Source: Candidatus Sumerlaeota bacterium (GTDB taxonomy: Bacteria > Sumerlaeota > Sumerlaeia > JADFCT01). From it: 22,653 bases of DNA. The stretch lies in contig JAPLSP010000059.1 of assembly GCA_026398575.1 (NCBI GenBank), positions 1 to 22,653 on the forward strand. Direction: 5' to 3'. Positions 15,274 to 22,653 of this stretch are shown in pieces (within the stretch, counting starts at the first letter, position 1; each line of letters starts with the position of its first letter). The notes under the pieces were generated by a model. It made no database searches. It saw only the letters and a list, made by a program, of their open reading frames with translations, and was not told the DNA's origin. The position numbers and the translations under genes were made by a program.

Positions 15274-15957
15274 ATGACGCGCGCCGACGATAAACGCGGA
15301 CGGATCCTCAAGGCGGCTGAAACGCTCTTCGCCACCCGCCGCTATCATGAGGTTACCCTCGACGAAATCACCCGCATCGCCAAGATCGGGAAAGGCACCA
15401 TCTATCTCTATTTCAAGAACAAGGAAGACCTGTTCTTCCACACCATCACGGCCGGCTCGGATGAGCTGTGCGCTTTGGTCAAAGAGAAGGCGCCCAACAA
15501 CGCGCCCTTCGAGGACCGCCTGCTGGCCATGTGCCGCGAGATCACCAGCTACTTTCAGCCCAAGCGCCATCTGTTCCGCATGCTGCATGAGAGCGCGGGC
15601 GCGATGCGCGATCCCGGCGGCCATATCCGAAAGCGCTTCTGGTCCAAAAAGCAGAATCTGCAGGACGCCGTCGCGGAGGTGATGGCCGCAGGCGCCGAAG
15701 AAAAACGCCTGCGCCCGGATGTTCCGCCCCTGACGCTCGCTCATTTTCTGCTCTCCATGCTGGCCGCCCGGGGCCGGGAATTCGATTCCGACGAAAACCG
15801 GCCGCCTTTGGAGATGATCGTGAATATCTTCTTCAACGGCGTAGCCCATCGCGCAAGTTCGCACAATAATCACCATCCCTTGAGGAGCAGCCAGACGCTG
15901 AGACTCGGCGCGCGCGCCGTCTTCGCCGCCGAAGCGCGGAAGGAGAGCGCCTTATGA
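15274..15957 (+). CDS. TetR/AcrR-family repressor of the efflux operon
   Basis: 227 residues; ATG 15274 with GGAGG at 15261-15265. Residues ~8-55 are a TetR-type DNA-binding domain: RILKAAETLFATRRYHEVTL, DEITRIAKIGKGTIYLYF (helix-turn-helix 30-48), KNKEDLF. The remainder is the helical ligand-binding and dimer region (FEDRLLAMCREI, HLFRMLHESAGAM, ILxxFFNGV-type C-terminal helix), ending in a basic extension. It is the first gene of a five-gene run, overlaps the next gene by ATGA, and a large palindromic operator lies just before it. I infer that it senses a pump substrate and represses its own operon. The inducer is unknown. Confidence 0.93.
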   Translation: MTRADDKRGRILKAAETLFATRRYHEVTLDEITRIAKIGKGTIYLYFKNKEDLFFHTITAGSDELCALVKEKAPNNAPFEDRLLAMCREITSYFQPKRHLFRMLHESAGAMRDPGGHIRKRFWSKKQNLQDAVAEVMAAGAEEKRLRPDVPPLTLAHFLLSMLAARGREFDSDENRPPLEMIVNIFFNGVAHRASSHNNHHPLRSSQTLRLGARAVFAAEARKESAL

Positions 15958-17582
15958 CGAGTCCTTCTTCCGCCCGTTCACGCGGACGCCTGCTTCGCGT
16001 CTGCGCGGCAGCATTGCTGGGTCTGGCCATCACCTCCTGCTTTTACAAGCCGCGCTGGACTCCCGAAAAAGTGGCGCCCCCGGCGTCGCTCGAAAGCGCC
16101 GTGCGGGAAGCCATTCGCGCGGCCGAAAGCAAACGCGCCGAAATGCCCCCGGACCAGGCCACGACGCTGGCGGTCACACGCGACGGCGCCATCCTGACCG
16201 CGCTGGCGCGCAACCGCTCGCTCGCTGTCCAGCGTTTCGGCCCTGATATTTCCGCGCAGAGCATCCAGGAAGCGCGCGCCGCCTTCGACCCCAATCTCCT
16301 GGCCACGGTTTCCTATGGCCGCGACAAGACGCCCAACTCACGCAAAGCCTTTGACGGCCTCAGCGCCAACGTCACGAAAACCGGCGATGCGACGTTCAAT
16401 GTCACGGAGTTTTTGCCCACGGGCACGGAAGTCTTTTTGTCCGGCGGCGTTAGCCGCACGAAAACCAACAACCAGAACTGGAGCAGTTTAGGCAATTGGT
16501 CGGCAGGGGTGAATCAATCGCTGTTGCGGGGATTCGGCCCGGACGTCAACCTGGTTACCCTGCGGCAGGCCGAAAATACCGCCGCCCGCAACCAGCACGA
16601 GTTGCGCGGCTTCGTCCTGGATATCGTCCAGCAGGTGGAGACAGCGTACTGGGAACTGGCGCTGGCTAATGCGACGCTGGAAATCCGTCTCTTTTCGGTC
16701 AGCCTGGCGCAAGAACAGCTGCAATTGAACTTTGATCTGATCTCCGTGGGGAAGATATCAAAAGATGTGATCATCACAGCCGAGGCTGAATTGGCCTCGC
16801 GGCAGGCCGATTTGGTGGATGCCAAGGCGGCCGTACGCGCGCGCGTCATTGATCTCGTCCGCCTCCTGGACCCGGACCGCGCAAGCCAGTGGGCGGTCAA
16901 CTTCGATCTGATAGACGCTCCGGAAGCAGGCCGCGTGGATCTGAATCCCGAGATCAGCGCCCAGCTGGCCATGGCTTATAAGCCGGAACTCGCGCAATCC
17001 CGGCTGGATCTGGCCAATAGCGACCTCGAGATCGTGCGTACCCGCAACGGCCTGCTGCCCAAGCTCGACGCCTTTGGCTCCTATGGGCGGATGCGCAGCG
17101 GCGATACGATCGGCGACGCGATCCGGGGCATGGATAACGGGGAATACAACAACTATCAAGTGGGCATGAACTTCGAAATGGCGCCGCTCAATCGCGCCGA
17201 ACGGGCGCGCTATCGCCGCGCTCAATTCCAGCAGAGCCAGGCCGAGGCCGCCATCCGGAATTTCGAACAGCTGCTTGAATCCCAGGTGCGGCAGGCCACG
17301 CTGGAAGCCGAGCGGCAGTGGGAGCGCATCCAGGCCACGCAAAAAGTGGTCAAAAGCCGGCAGGATGAATTGGCGGTGGAGAAAGACCGCTTCTTTGTTG
17401 GCAAGGCCACGAACCTTGATAATATGATCGTCCAACGCGACTTGATTCAAGCGCAAATAGACGAAGTAACAGCGCGCGTCCGCTACATCGAAGCGGTCAC
17501 CCGCTTGTATTTCAGCGAGGGAACGCTTCTGGACCGGCGGGGCGTCGGCGCCCAAACCAAAGAAATGGAGAAGAAGCCATGA
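15954..17582 (+). CDS. TolC-family outer-membrane efflux channel, probable lipoprotein
   Basis: 542 residues, ATG 15954 overlapping the repressor stop codon (ATGA). Residues 1-29 are a lipoprotein signal: basic start, CAAALLGLAIT and lipobox ending at C29 (AITSC). The mature protein has the two-repeat TolC architecture: a first half with long amphipathic helices around SLAVQRFGPDISAQSIQEAR and beta segments (FNVTEFLPTGTEVFLSGGV, WSAGVNQSLLRGFGPDVNL). Paired helical hairpins follow (VQQVETAYWELALANATLE; ARYRRAQFQQSQAEAAIRNF), with final YIEAVTRLYFSEGTLL. It forms the trimeric channel that lets the pump expel substrates across the outer membrane. It overlaps the adaptor gene by ATGA, supporting translational coupling. 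Confidence 0.92.
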   Translation: MTSPSSARSRGRLLRVCAAALLGLAITSCFYKPRWTPEKVAPPASLESAVREAIRAAESKRAEMPPDQATTLAVTRDGAILTALARNRSLAVQRFGPDISAQSIQEARAAFDPNLLATVSYGRDKTPNSRKAFDGLSANVTKTGDATFNVTEFLPTGTEVFLSGGVSRTKTNNQNWSSLGNWSAGVNQSLLRGFGPDVNLVTLRQAENTAARNQHELRGFVLDIVQQVETAYWELALANATLEIRLFSVSLAQEQLQLNFDLISVGKISKDVIITAEAELASRQADLVDAKAAVRARVIDLVRLLDPDRASQWAVNFDLIDAPEAGRVDLNPEISAQLAMAYKPELAQSRLDLANSDLEIVRTRNGLLPKLDAFGSYGRMRSGDTIGDAIRGMDNGEYNNYQVGMNFEMAPLNRAERARYRRAQFQQSQAEAAIRNFEQLLESQVRQATLEAERQWERIQATQKVVKSRQDELAVEKDRFFVGKATNLDNMIVQRDLIQAQIDEVTARVRYIEAVTRLYFSEGTLLDRRGVGAQTKEMEKKP

Positions 17583-18922
17583 AGAAAGCGATCATTTTGC
17601 TGTTCATCATTGCGGCATTGGCCGGAGGCGGTTATTACCTGAAGGCGAATCAGGCGAAAACCGCAGCCGCAGCCCAGGCGGCGCAGGCCGATCCCACGGC
17701 CCAGGTCCAATCCGGCCCCATCAAACTGAGCGTCGCGAGCAACGGCAAGGTGGTGTCGAATTTGGACGTGGAGATCAAATGCAAATCCAGCGGCACGGTG
17801 ACCACGCTGACGTGCGATATCAGCGACCCCGTCAAAGCCGGAGATTTGCTCGTGGCGATGGACCCGATTGACGAAAACCGCAAGGTCAGCCAGACGAGGG
17901 TGGATTTGGCCGCCTCGAAAGCGAAATTGGAGCAGTCGAAGCTGAACCTGAAGAATGCCGAACAAAACCTGGTGATCAACAGGGAGCGCGCCGCTGCCAA
18001 TCTTCAATCCGCCAAGGCGCACGCCGAGGACGCCAAGTCAAAAGACGCGCGCATGAAAGCGCTCTTCGAGAAGGGGCGCGTCAGCCAGGAGGACTACGAC
18101 ACCGCGCATACCAGCGCCATTCAGGCCGAGGCCGACGTGCGGACGGCGCAAGCCAAGGTGAACGATCTGGTCGTCGAAGAGCAATCGCTGGATCTTCGCC
18201 GCGAAGACATCAAACTGGCCGAATCGCAAGTCGAGTCAGACCAGATCAACCTTGATATCGCCCAGCAGCGACTGAAGGAAACCGTCGTTTACTCTCCCAT
18301 GGACGGCGTTGTTTCGGCGCGCAATGTGCAGATCGGGCAGATCATTTCCTCCACCATCAGCAACGTGGGCGGTGGCACGGCTTTGTTCACCCTGTCCGAC
18401 CTGTCGAGGATATTCGTCCTGGCCTCGGTGGACGAAAGCGACATCGGGCGGATCGCCCTCGGGCAGGACGCCACGATCCGGGCCGACGCCTTTCCCGGAA
18501 GGCAGTTCCGTGGCAAAGTGGTTCGCATCGCCACCAAGGGCGTCAGCAGCTCGAACGTCGTCACCTTCGAGGTTAAAATCGAAGTGCAGGACGAAAAGAA
18601 GAGTTTGCTGAAGCCGGAAATGACGACGAATATCGAAGTCGTCGCAGCGGCAAAAGATGAAGCGCTTCTGGTCCCATCCACGGCCATCCTCCGCAAGCAG
18701 AGAGGCCAGATTGTCCGCATCCCGGTTCCGGACAAGGATCCGGAAGAGCGCGCCGTCACCGTCGGCATAGATAACGGCATGCAGGCGGAAGTCCTCACCG
18801 GTCTGAAAGAAGGCGAAACGGTGATCGCGCCCAAGACGATGGACAGCAAGTGGGCCCAGGGCAACCGCCAAGGCGGCCGTCCGCCCGCCATGATGATGAT
18901 GGGCGGCCCCCCAAGGAGATAA
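17579..18922 (+). CDS. Membrane-fusion (HlyD/MacA-type) adaptor of the efflux pump
   Basis: 447 residues, ATG 17579 (ATGA overlap with the channel gene). A membrane anchor lies at 4-20. The two halves of the lipoyl domain are at ~66-98 (IKCKSSGTVTTL ... VKAGDLLVAMDP) and ~236-272 (VYSPMDGVVSARNVQIGQII). Between them, residues ~100-235 form a long coiled-coil hairpin (many A, K, E, Q) that reaches the channel. A beta-barrel domain follows (~275-355, DESDIGRIALGQDATI) and a membrane-proximal domain (LLVPSTAILRKQRGQIVRI). The C-terminal ~20 residues are a Gly/Pro/Met/Arg-rich tail with four consecutive Met, unusual for the family. The gene bridges the ABC transporter and outer-membrane channel. 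The ATPase gene starts 8 bases downstream. Confidence 0.94.
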   Translation: MKKAIILLFIIAALAGGGYYLKANQAKTAAAAQAAQADPTAQVQSGPIKLSVASNGKVVSNLDVEIKCKSSGTVTTLTCDISDPVKAGDLLVAMDPIDENRKVSQTRVDLAASKAKLEQSKLNLKNAEQNLVINRERAAANLQSAKAHAEDAKSKDARMKALFEKGRVSQEDYDTAHTSAIQAEADVRTAQAKVNDLVVEEQSLDLRREDIKLAESQVESDQINLDIAQQRLKETVVYSPMDGVVSARNVQIGQIISSTISNVGGGTALFTLSDLSRIFVLASVDESDIGRIALGQDATIRADAFPGRQFRGKVVRIATKGVSSSNVVTFEVKIEVQDEKKSLLKPEMTTNIEVVAAAKDEALLVPSTAILRKQRGQIVRIPVPDKDPEERAVTVGIDNGMQAEVLTGLKEGETVIAPKTMDSKWAQGNRQGGRPPAMMMMGGPPRR

Positions 18923-18930
18923 CGAGCCAC

Positions 18931-19590
18931 ATGATTATCGAAATCGAATCATTGACCAAGACCTATACGCTCGGCGGTTCGACAATCCACGCCCTCGACA
19001 ACATCAGCCTGCAGATCGCCGAGGGCGAGAAGGTGGCCATCACAGGCCCTTCCGGCAGCGGCAAATCTACGCTGATGCACATCCTGGGCTGCCTGGACCG
19101 TCCGGACTCGGGCATTTATAAGCTGGCGGGCGAGGACGTATCGGGTCTGGCGCCGAACCGTTTGGCCGAAATCCGCAATCGCCGGATTGGATTCGTTTTC
19201 CAGACCTTCAATCTGCTGCCGCGGCTTTCGGCGCTTGAAAACGTCGAACTGCCGCTGCTCTACGCCGCAAACCGCGACGCCAAGAGCCACGCCGCCGAGG
19301 CGCTCAAGGTGGTGGGTTTGAGCGACCGGATGCATCATGAGCCCAACCAACTGTCCGGCGGTCAGCGCCAGCGCGTCGCCGTCGCACGCGCGATCGTGAC
19401 CGATCCGGCCATGATCCTGGCCGACGAGCCGACGGGCAACCTGGACACGAAGACCGGCGAAGAGATCATGGCCTTGTTCGAGGAATTGAACAAGCAGGGG
19501 CGCACGATCATCATCGTTACCCATGAAGCGGACATCGCCGCCCAATGCCGGCGGCAGATTCACATGCGCGATGGGAAGATACTGAACTGA
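18931..19590 (+). CDS. MacB-type ABC transporter ATPase subunit
   Basis: 219 residues. I choose ATG 18931 (AGGAG at 18914-18918, and the conserved start IIEIESLTKTY) rather than the in-frame upstream codon at 18850, which lies inside the adaptor gene. All ATPase motifs are present: Walker A GPSGSGKST (39-47), Q-loop Q91 in VFQTFNLLPRLS, signature LSGGQRQRVAVARA (141-154), Walker B MILADEPTGNLD (161-172) and switch His198 (IVTHEADIA). The sequence belongs to the LolD/MacB export group. ATPase and permease are separate genes here, unlike the single-chain MacB of E. coli. It pairs with the permease at 19616. Confidence 0.96.
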   Translation: MIIEIESLTKTYTLGGSTIHALDNISLQIAEGEKVAITGPSGSGKSTLMHILGCLDRPDSGIYKLAGEDVSGLAPNRLAEIRNRRIGFVFQTFNLLPRLSALENVELPLLYAANRDAKSHAAEALKVVGLSDRMHHEPNQLSGGQRQRVAVARAIVTDPAMILADEPTGNLDTKTGEEIMALFEELNKQGRTIIIVTHEADIAAQCRRQIHMRDGKILN

Positions 19591-19609
19591 AAACCGAAAA
19601 CCGAAAGGA
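19589..19609 (+). repeat. Three tandem heptamers between ATPase and permease genes
   Basis: GAAAACC, GAAAACC, GAAAGGA in strict 7-base phase begin inside the ATPase stop codon and end on the permease ribosome-binding site (AAAGGA). This is a third spacer with a 7-base period. Confidence 0.6.
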
Positions 19610-19615
19610 CTTGCC

Positions 19616-20824
19616 ATGCTTTTCTGGACAATCGTCAAAGTGGCCATCAAGAGTCTTCTAGCCAATAAACTCCGCTCCTTCCTCGCGATGCTGGGCATCA
19701 TCATGGGCTGCGGCGCGGTCATCGCGATGCTGGCCATCGGACAGGGCGCCCGCAGCCAGATCATGAATCGCATCTCCTCGATGGGCACCAATCTGTTGAT
19801 CGTGCGGTCGGGGCAGCGCCACATGATGGGCGTGGCCTCGGGTACCTCGGAGAAGCTGACCCTGGAGGACGCGCAAGTGTTGCTGAAAGAAGTCAAGAGC
19901 ATCAAAATGATGGCGCCCGTCGTTCAAGGAAGCGCGCAGGTTAAATATATGAACAAGAACACGCGATGCACGATCCTGGGCGCCTCCGTCACCTATTTGC
20001 CGATCCGCGATTTTGCGGTCGAGTTTGGCCGCGCATTCACCGAAACCGAGGCCGAGCGCGTGTCGCGCGTCTGCATGATCGGGCCGGTGACCAAAAAAAA
20101 TCTATTTGATGAAAATGACGCCATCGGCGAGAGCATCAAGATCAACGGCGTCAACTTCAAGGTCCTGGGCGTTATGAAGTCCAAGGGAGACCAGGGATTT
20201 TTCAATCCCGACGACCAGGTCATCATTCCTTATACGACGCACATGAAGCAGATCCTCGGCGTCACCTATATCCGCGAGATTGACCTGCAGGCCCAAGAGG
20301 GAACGAACCTGACAAAGATGCAGGAGGACGCAACCGCCGTTTTGCGGCGTCAGCACCGCCTGCAGGCCGACGCGCCGGATGACTTCGAGATTCGCAACCA
20401 GGCCGACATGATTGAGATGGCCAACAGCGTCTCGCAGACGTTCACCATCCTGCTGGGGACCGTCGCCTGCATCTCACTGCTCGTCGGCGGCATCGGCATC
20501 ATGAACATCATGCTGGTCACCGTGACCGAGCGCACGCGCGAAATCGGCATCCGCAAAGCCATCGGCGCCAAGAATCGCGACATCCTGACGCAATTCCTCC
20601 TCGAAGCGATCATCATGAGCGGCATGGGCGGCTTCCTCGGCGTCATCGCCGGCGTCGGCGCCTCAACGCTCATCGGCAAAATGACGCAGTTCACGACTCA
20701 GACGCAGATTTCCAGCGTTCTTATCTCGCTGTCTTTCTCCGGCGCCGTCGGCATCTTCTTCGGATTTTATCCCGCCAAACGCGCCGCTCAACTCGACCCA
20801 ATTGAATCCTTGCGATACGAATAG
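19616..20824 (+). CDS. MacB-type ABC transporter permease
   Basis: 402 residues, ATG 19616 with AAAGGA upstream. It has one N-terminal helix (~22-42, SFLAMLGIIMGCGAVIAMLAIG). A large periplasmic domain follows (~45-280, MacB_PCD type: SQIMNRISSMGTNLLIVRSG, DAQVLLKEVKSI, VLGVMKSKG). Three C-terminal helices make up the FtsX-like domain, with the cytoplasmic coupling motif ERTREIGIRKAIGAK and the ending AAQLDPIESLRYE. This is the standard mechanotransmission permease fold. With the adaptor and channel encoded upstream it should move substrates from the periplasm outward, powered by the adjacent ATPase. Substrate is not readable from sequence; drugs, lipopeptides or siderophores are typical of the group. 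Confidence 0.95.
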   Translation: MLFWTIVKVAIKSLLANKLRSFLAMLGIIMGCGAVIAMLAIGQGARSQIMNRISSMGTNLLIVRSGQRHMMGVASGTSEKLTLEDAQVLLKEVKSIKMMAPVVQGSAQVKYMNKNTRCTILGASVTYLPIRDFAVEFGRAFTETEAERVSRVCMIGPVTKKNLFDENDAIGESIKINGVNFKVLGVMKSKGDQGFFNPDDQVIIPYTTHMKQILGVTYIREIDLQAQEGTNLTKMQEDATAVLRRQHRLQADAPDDFEIRNQADMIEMANSVSQTFTILLGTVACISLLVGGIGIMNIMLVTVTERTREIGIRKAIGAKNRDILTQFLLEAIIMSGMGGFLGVIAGVGASTLIGKMTQFTTQTQISSVLISLSFSGAVGIFFGFYPAKRAAQLDPIESLRYE

Positions 20825-20932
20825 CAGCACAGGCATGATTACCCATGAGGGGCGCCTCTTGCGGACGAGACGGAAGCCGGCAAACGGCGCATCTATCAAT
20901 TGAAAAATTCATAAAGCGGAGGAGATTTGTCA

Positions 20933-21133
20933 ATGAGCCAGCCAGACCTGATCACCGTCCAGGAACTCGCCGAACTGCTGCGGGTCAATCCCAGAACCGT
21001 TCTGAGATTTGTTGATCAAAAAGAAATACCGGCCATTCGCATCGGACGGCAGTGGCGATTCCGTCGCGAGTGGGTGATGCGATGGCTTGATCACAACACA
21101 ATTAATTCCGAGAAGGAAAAGAAAGCCGTGTAA
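20933..21133 (+). CDS. Small excisionase/MerR-like helix-turn-helix DNA-binding protein
   Basis: 66 residues from ATG 20933, preceded by GCGGAGGAGA (20917-20926). The whole protein is one winged-helix domain of the excisionase (HTH_17, BldC/AlpA-like) type. Its segments are LITVQELAELLRVNPRTVLRFVDQKEIPAIRIGRQWRFRREWVMRWLD, with the recognition-helix and wing pattern V-R-TV---V-----PA-RIGRQWRFR. Such proteins act as phage or element excisionases or as small transcription regulators. No integrase or phage gene is near, so a regulatory role is more likely here. The gap to the permease stop is 108 bases and no terminator is visible, so partial read-through from the efflux operon is possible. Confidence 0.85.
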   Translation: MSQPDLITVQELAELLRVNPRTVLRFVDQKEIPAIRIGRQWRFRREWVMRWLDHNTINSEKEKKAV

Positions 21134-21136
21134 GAG

Positions 21137-21167
21137 AATGTTTGCAGAACATTATGAGGCCTTTTTT
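21137..21167 (+). terminator. Possible terminator between the convergent HTH and small basic protein genes
   Basis: AATGTT/AACATT (21137-21142 with 21148-21153, 5-base loop) precedes GAGGCC and a six-T run (21162-21167). The stem is weak and the T-run is eight bases away, so confidence is low. Confidence 0.33.
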
Positions 21168-21179
21168 CTGCCGGTGGAT

Positions 21180-21488
21180 TTAGAATGGCAGGTCCTGCTC
21201 ATTCTCCGGATTCGCGCTATTTGACGCTTCCAGCGCCGCTTTCTGTGATGATTCCGGATTTTTGCTCTCTGCGAATTCAGGCGTCAAATATTCCCACATT
21301 TCATTTTGCTGCAACCAAATGGGGTCTGCGTTCCTCAGAATGAACTCCTCCGCATCCATCCCCTCAATAGTGGGTTGGCGGCGGACTCGCTTCTGCTTGC
21401 CATTAATAAAGATGGTCTCACATTCCTGCCGTCTTCGTTTTTTCGCGGCTCTTTCCGCCGCAGTGAGTTTGCGCTTGCCTTTCTTCAT
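21180..21488 (-). CDS. Small, very basic conserved-looking protein coupled to a DNA glycosylase gene
   Basis: 102 residues, ATG at 21488-21486. The ATG overlaps the glycosylase stop codon (ATGA at 21488-21485), so it is translationally coupled. The N-terminal ~40 residues are strongly basic (MKKGKRKLTAAERAAKKRRR, then NGKQKRVRRQP), as in nucleic-acid-binding tails. The middle, GMDAEEFILRNADPIWLQQNEMWEYL, looks like a compact folded unit; from memory similar small proteins (IFINGKQKRVRR plus a D-I-L-QNEMWE motif) occur in other bacteria, but I know no function. The C-terminal ~35 residues are low-complexity (E, S, N, A). The gene order suggests a DNA-related role alongside the glycosylase. Confidence 0.72.
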   Translation of the reverse strand: MKKGKRKLTAAERAAKKRRRQECETIFINGKQKRVRRQPTIEGMDAEEFILRNADPIWLQQNEMWEYLTPEFAESKNPESSQKAALEASNSANPENEQDLPF

Positions 21489-22414
21489 GACTGGTTCTCC
21501 TCTTCAACCCAATCGCGGGTCAGGAACAGCCAAAACGCAAGGCCGGCGTAGCGCCCATAAGGGCGGAAGCGCCGCCGGATGGCCGCGTCGGAAACCGTCT
21601 TGCGCCCGACGAGACTCGCATACGCGGGCCGCGTCCACGAGTCGAGAATGAGCCGCGAGTAGCGCCCCATCATCATCATGATGTGGGCGGCGGCATAAGG
21701 CCCGACGCCGGGCAATTGCAGCAAGCGGCGCTCGACCTCGTCATCGCAGAGAGGCGCGGGCGCATCGCATTCGAGTTCATCGAGCGCAATAGAACCATCC
21801 GCCACTGCGTGCGCCAGCGACATGAGATAAGCCCCCCGATATCCAGCGCGCGCCACGTCGCGATAAAAGCCTTCTCTCGCGCCGGCCATCGCCTCGGGCG
21901 TGGGGAATGCGCGTCCGGCGGCGCCCGATTTCGCCGCGCCGGGCGCCGGCCCTCCCAGATGCTCGACGAGCGCGCTGACCATCCTCACCGTCGCCGACCA
22001 CGCGCAGTTCGTCGTGCAGATCGTCTTCACGATTTCCTCAAAGACAGTCTGGCACCGGATCATCCGCCCCGCGCCCGCCGCAGCCCAGGCGAGCGCCGGG
22101 TCCAGGCGCGCCATCGCATAAAATTCCAAAAGATCATCATCCAAGCGCAGCACGTGGCGCGCCTCGCCCAAAATCCGCGCGCTCATCGCAGCGCCAGGCG
22201 CAGGCCCTTTCACCCTGATCGCCGCATAGCCTTTTCTTCCCGGTGCGATAACGACCGTGCGAACGGCGTGACCGAGCGCAAGCGTCGCCGTGAGCGACGG
22301 CGCGCTGCCGTTAATAAAGAACGGCGGCAGATACCCTACCCCATGCGACATCAGCGTGCGCGGCAAGTTGACCGCCTCACCTCCGCCACCGCAAAGTTTG
22401 ATTTCAATCTTCAT
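21485..22414 (-). CDS. HhH-GPD DNA glycosylase (AlkA / 8-oxoguanine-glycosylase type)
   Basis: 309 residues from ATG 22414; no strong Shine-Dalgarno sequence is visible before it. The N-terminal ~100 residues form a beta-rich domain typical of AlkA/OGG (MSHGVGYLPPFFIN, GYAAIRV, HVLRLDDDLLEFYAMA). The helical core follows (TVFEEIVKTICTTNCAWSATVRMVSALVE), and then the helix-hairpin-helix LPGVGPYAAAHIMMMM (234-249) with the catalytic Asp258 in LILDSWTRPAY. The enzyme flips out and removes damaged bases (alkylated or oxidised) to start base excision repair. The missing Lys at the OGG nucleophile position is not certain without an alignment, so I do not choose between 3-methyladenine and 8-oxoguanine activity. 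The small basic protein gene overlaps its stop codon. Confidence 0.88.
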   Translation of the reverse strand: MKIEIKLCGGGGEAVNLPRTLMSHGVGYLPPFFINGSAPSLTATLALGHAVRTVVIAPGRKGYAAIRVKGPAPGAAMSARILGEARHVLRLDDDLLEFYAMARLDPALAWAAAGAGRMIRCQTVFEEIVKTICTTNCAWSATVRMVSALVEHLGGPAPGAAKSGAAGRAFPTPEAMAGAREGFYRDVARAGYRGAYLMSLAHAVADGSIALDELECDAPAPLCDDEVERRLLQLPGVGPYAAAHIMMMMGRYSRLILDSWTRPAYASLVGRKTVSDAAIRRRFRPYGRYAGLAFWLFLTRDWVEEENQS

Positions 22415-22653
22415 AATGGAAGAGACTCTTATTCACATGGAAGGATGCGATGGATACTTCGTTTGTAGCTAAAACACCCGCCCGTAAGCTATCTTAATCA
22501 AAACGGATCCTCCAGCGGAAAAGCAGCAGCAAAAATGAGAGTTCGACTCAGTTTTGCGGACGACCATCAGGCCAAGATATTGATGTCTCAGGCCAATAAA
22601 TCATGCGGCCAAAAAGTTGCGCCAGCATTTGGAGTGCGGTTGCTTGGTGGCGC
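22415..22653. other. Right edge: no convincing gene
   Basis: 240 bases upstream of the glycosylase. It should contain that gene's minus-strand promoter, but none is clear. A plus-strand frame opens at ATG 22535 and reaches the edge (starting MRVRLSFADDHQAK); it has no recognised content and no good ribosome site, and could be chance or the start of a gene cut by the window. Confidence 0.3.

Noticed and set aside
22535..22653. Possible start of a plus-strand gene at the right edge
   Set aside because: Only 39 codons, no ribosome binding site and no recognisable motif; cannot be distinguished from chance.

Overview
The window is a GC-rich stretch from a Gram-negative (diderm) bacterium. The evidence for two membranes is a lipoprotein-type TolC-family outer-membrane channel with a MacAB-like pump, together with exported and lipid-linked-sugar enzymes. 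Several features are common in the Planctomycetes/Verrucomicrobia/Lentisphaerae side of the tree and in related candidate phyla: a cyclase-kinase-formylglycine-enzyme-like (FGE-like) mosaic receptor, Uma2 proteins, and repeat-rich spacers. I cannot place it more precisely from the sequence, and I see no rRNA, tRNA, CRISPR array, transposase or integrase.

Left part (1-2086, minus strand): the C-terminal half of a hexapeptide-repeat domain like the terminal domain of NRPS-type proteins runs off the left edge, with its expected N-terminal part missing. It is preceded by the C-terminal remnant of an unrelated, unrecognised protein. Next comes a secreted M28-family (glutaminyl-cyclase-like) zinc enzyme. 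Positions 2087-5527 hold one 1146-residue signalling protein: class III cyclase domain, Ser/Thr kinase, one membrane helix and two recently duplicated FGE-like domains.

Envelope-sugar region (5716-10947): a minus-strand triple fusion (GT2 glycosyltransferase, GtrA membrane domain, methyltransferase) is divergent from a plus-strand polytopic protein that looks like a GT-C glycosyltransferase, followed by a second polytopic membrane protein.

Chaperonin region (10948-13517): a spacer with inverted heptamer arrays, groES, a second spacer with five heptamers, groEL and a strong terminator. Two tandem, recently duplicated Uma2 genes follow (13639-14858).

Efflux operon (15199-20824): after a 260-base nested palindrome comes a near-perfect TetR-type operator. 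It is followed by a tightly packed run of TetR repressor, outer-membrane channel, membrane-fusion protein, ABC ATPase and MacB-like permease. This is a self-contained, probably self-repressed tripartite efflux system.

Right part (20825-22653): a 66-residue excisionase-type helix-turn-helix protein converges on a minus-strand two-gene unit. That unit is an AlkA/OGG-type DNA glycosylase with a small, very basic protein overlapping it by ATGA. The last 240 bases show no convincing gene.

The most unusual items are the heptamer tandem repeats in three different spacers, the nested palindrome before the efflux operon, the two multi-domain fusions, and the glycosylase-coupled small protein.
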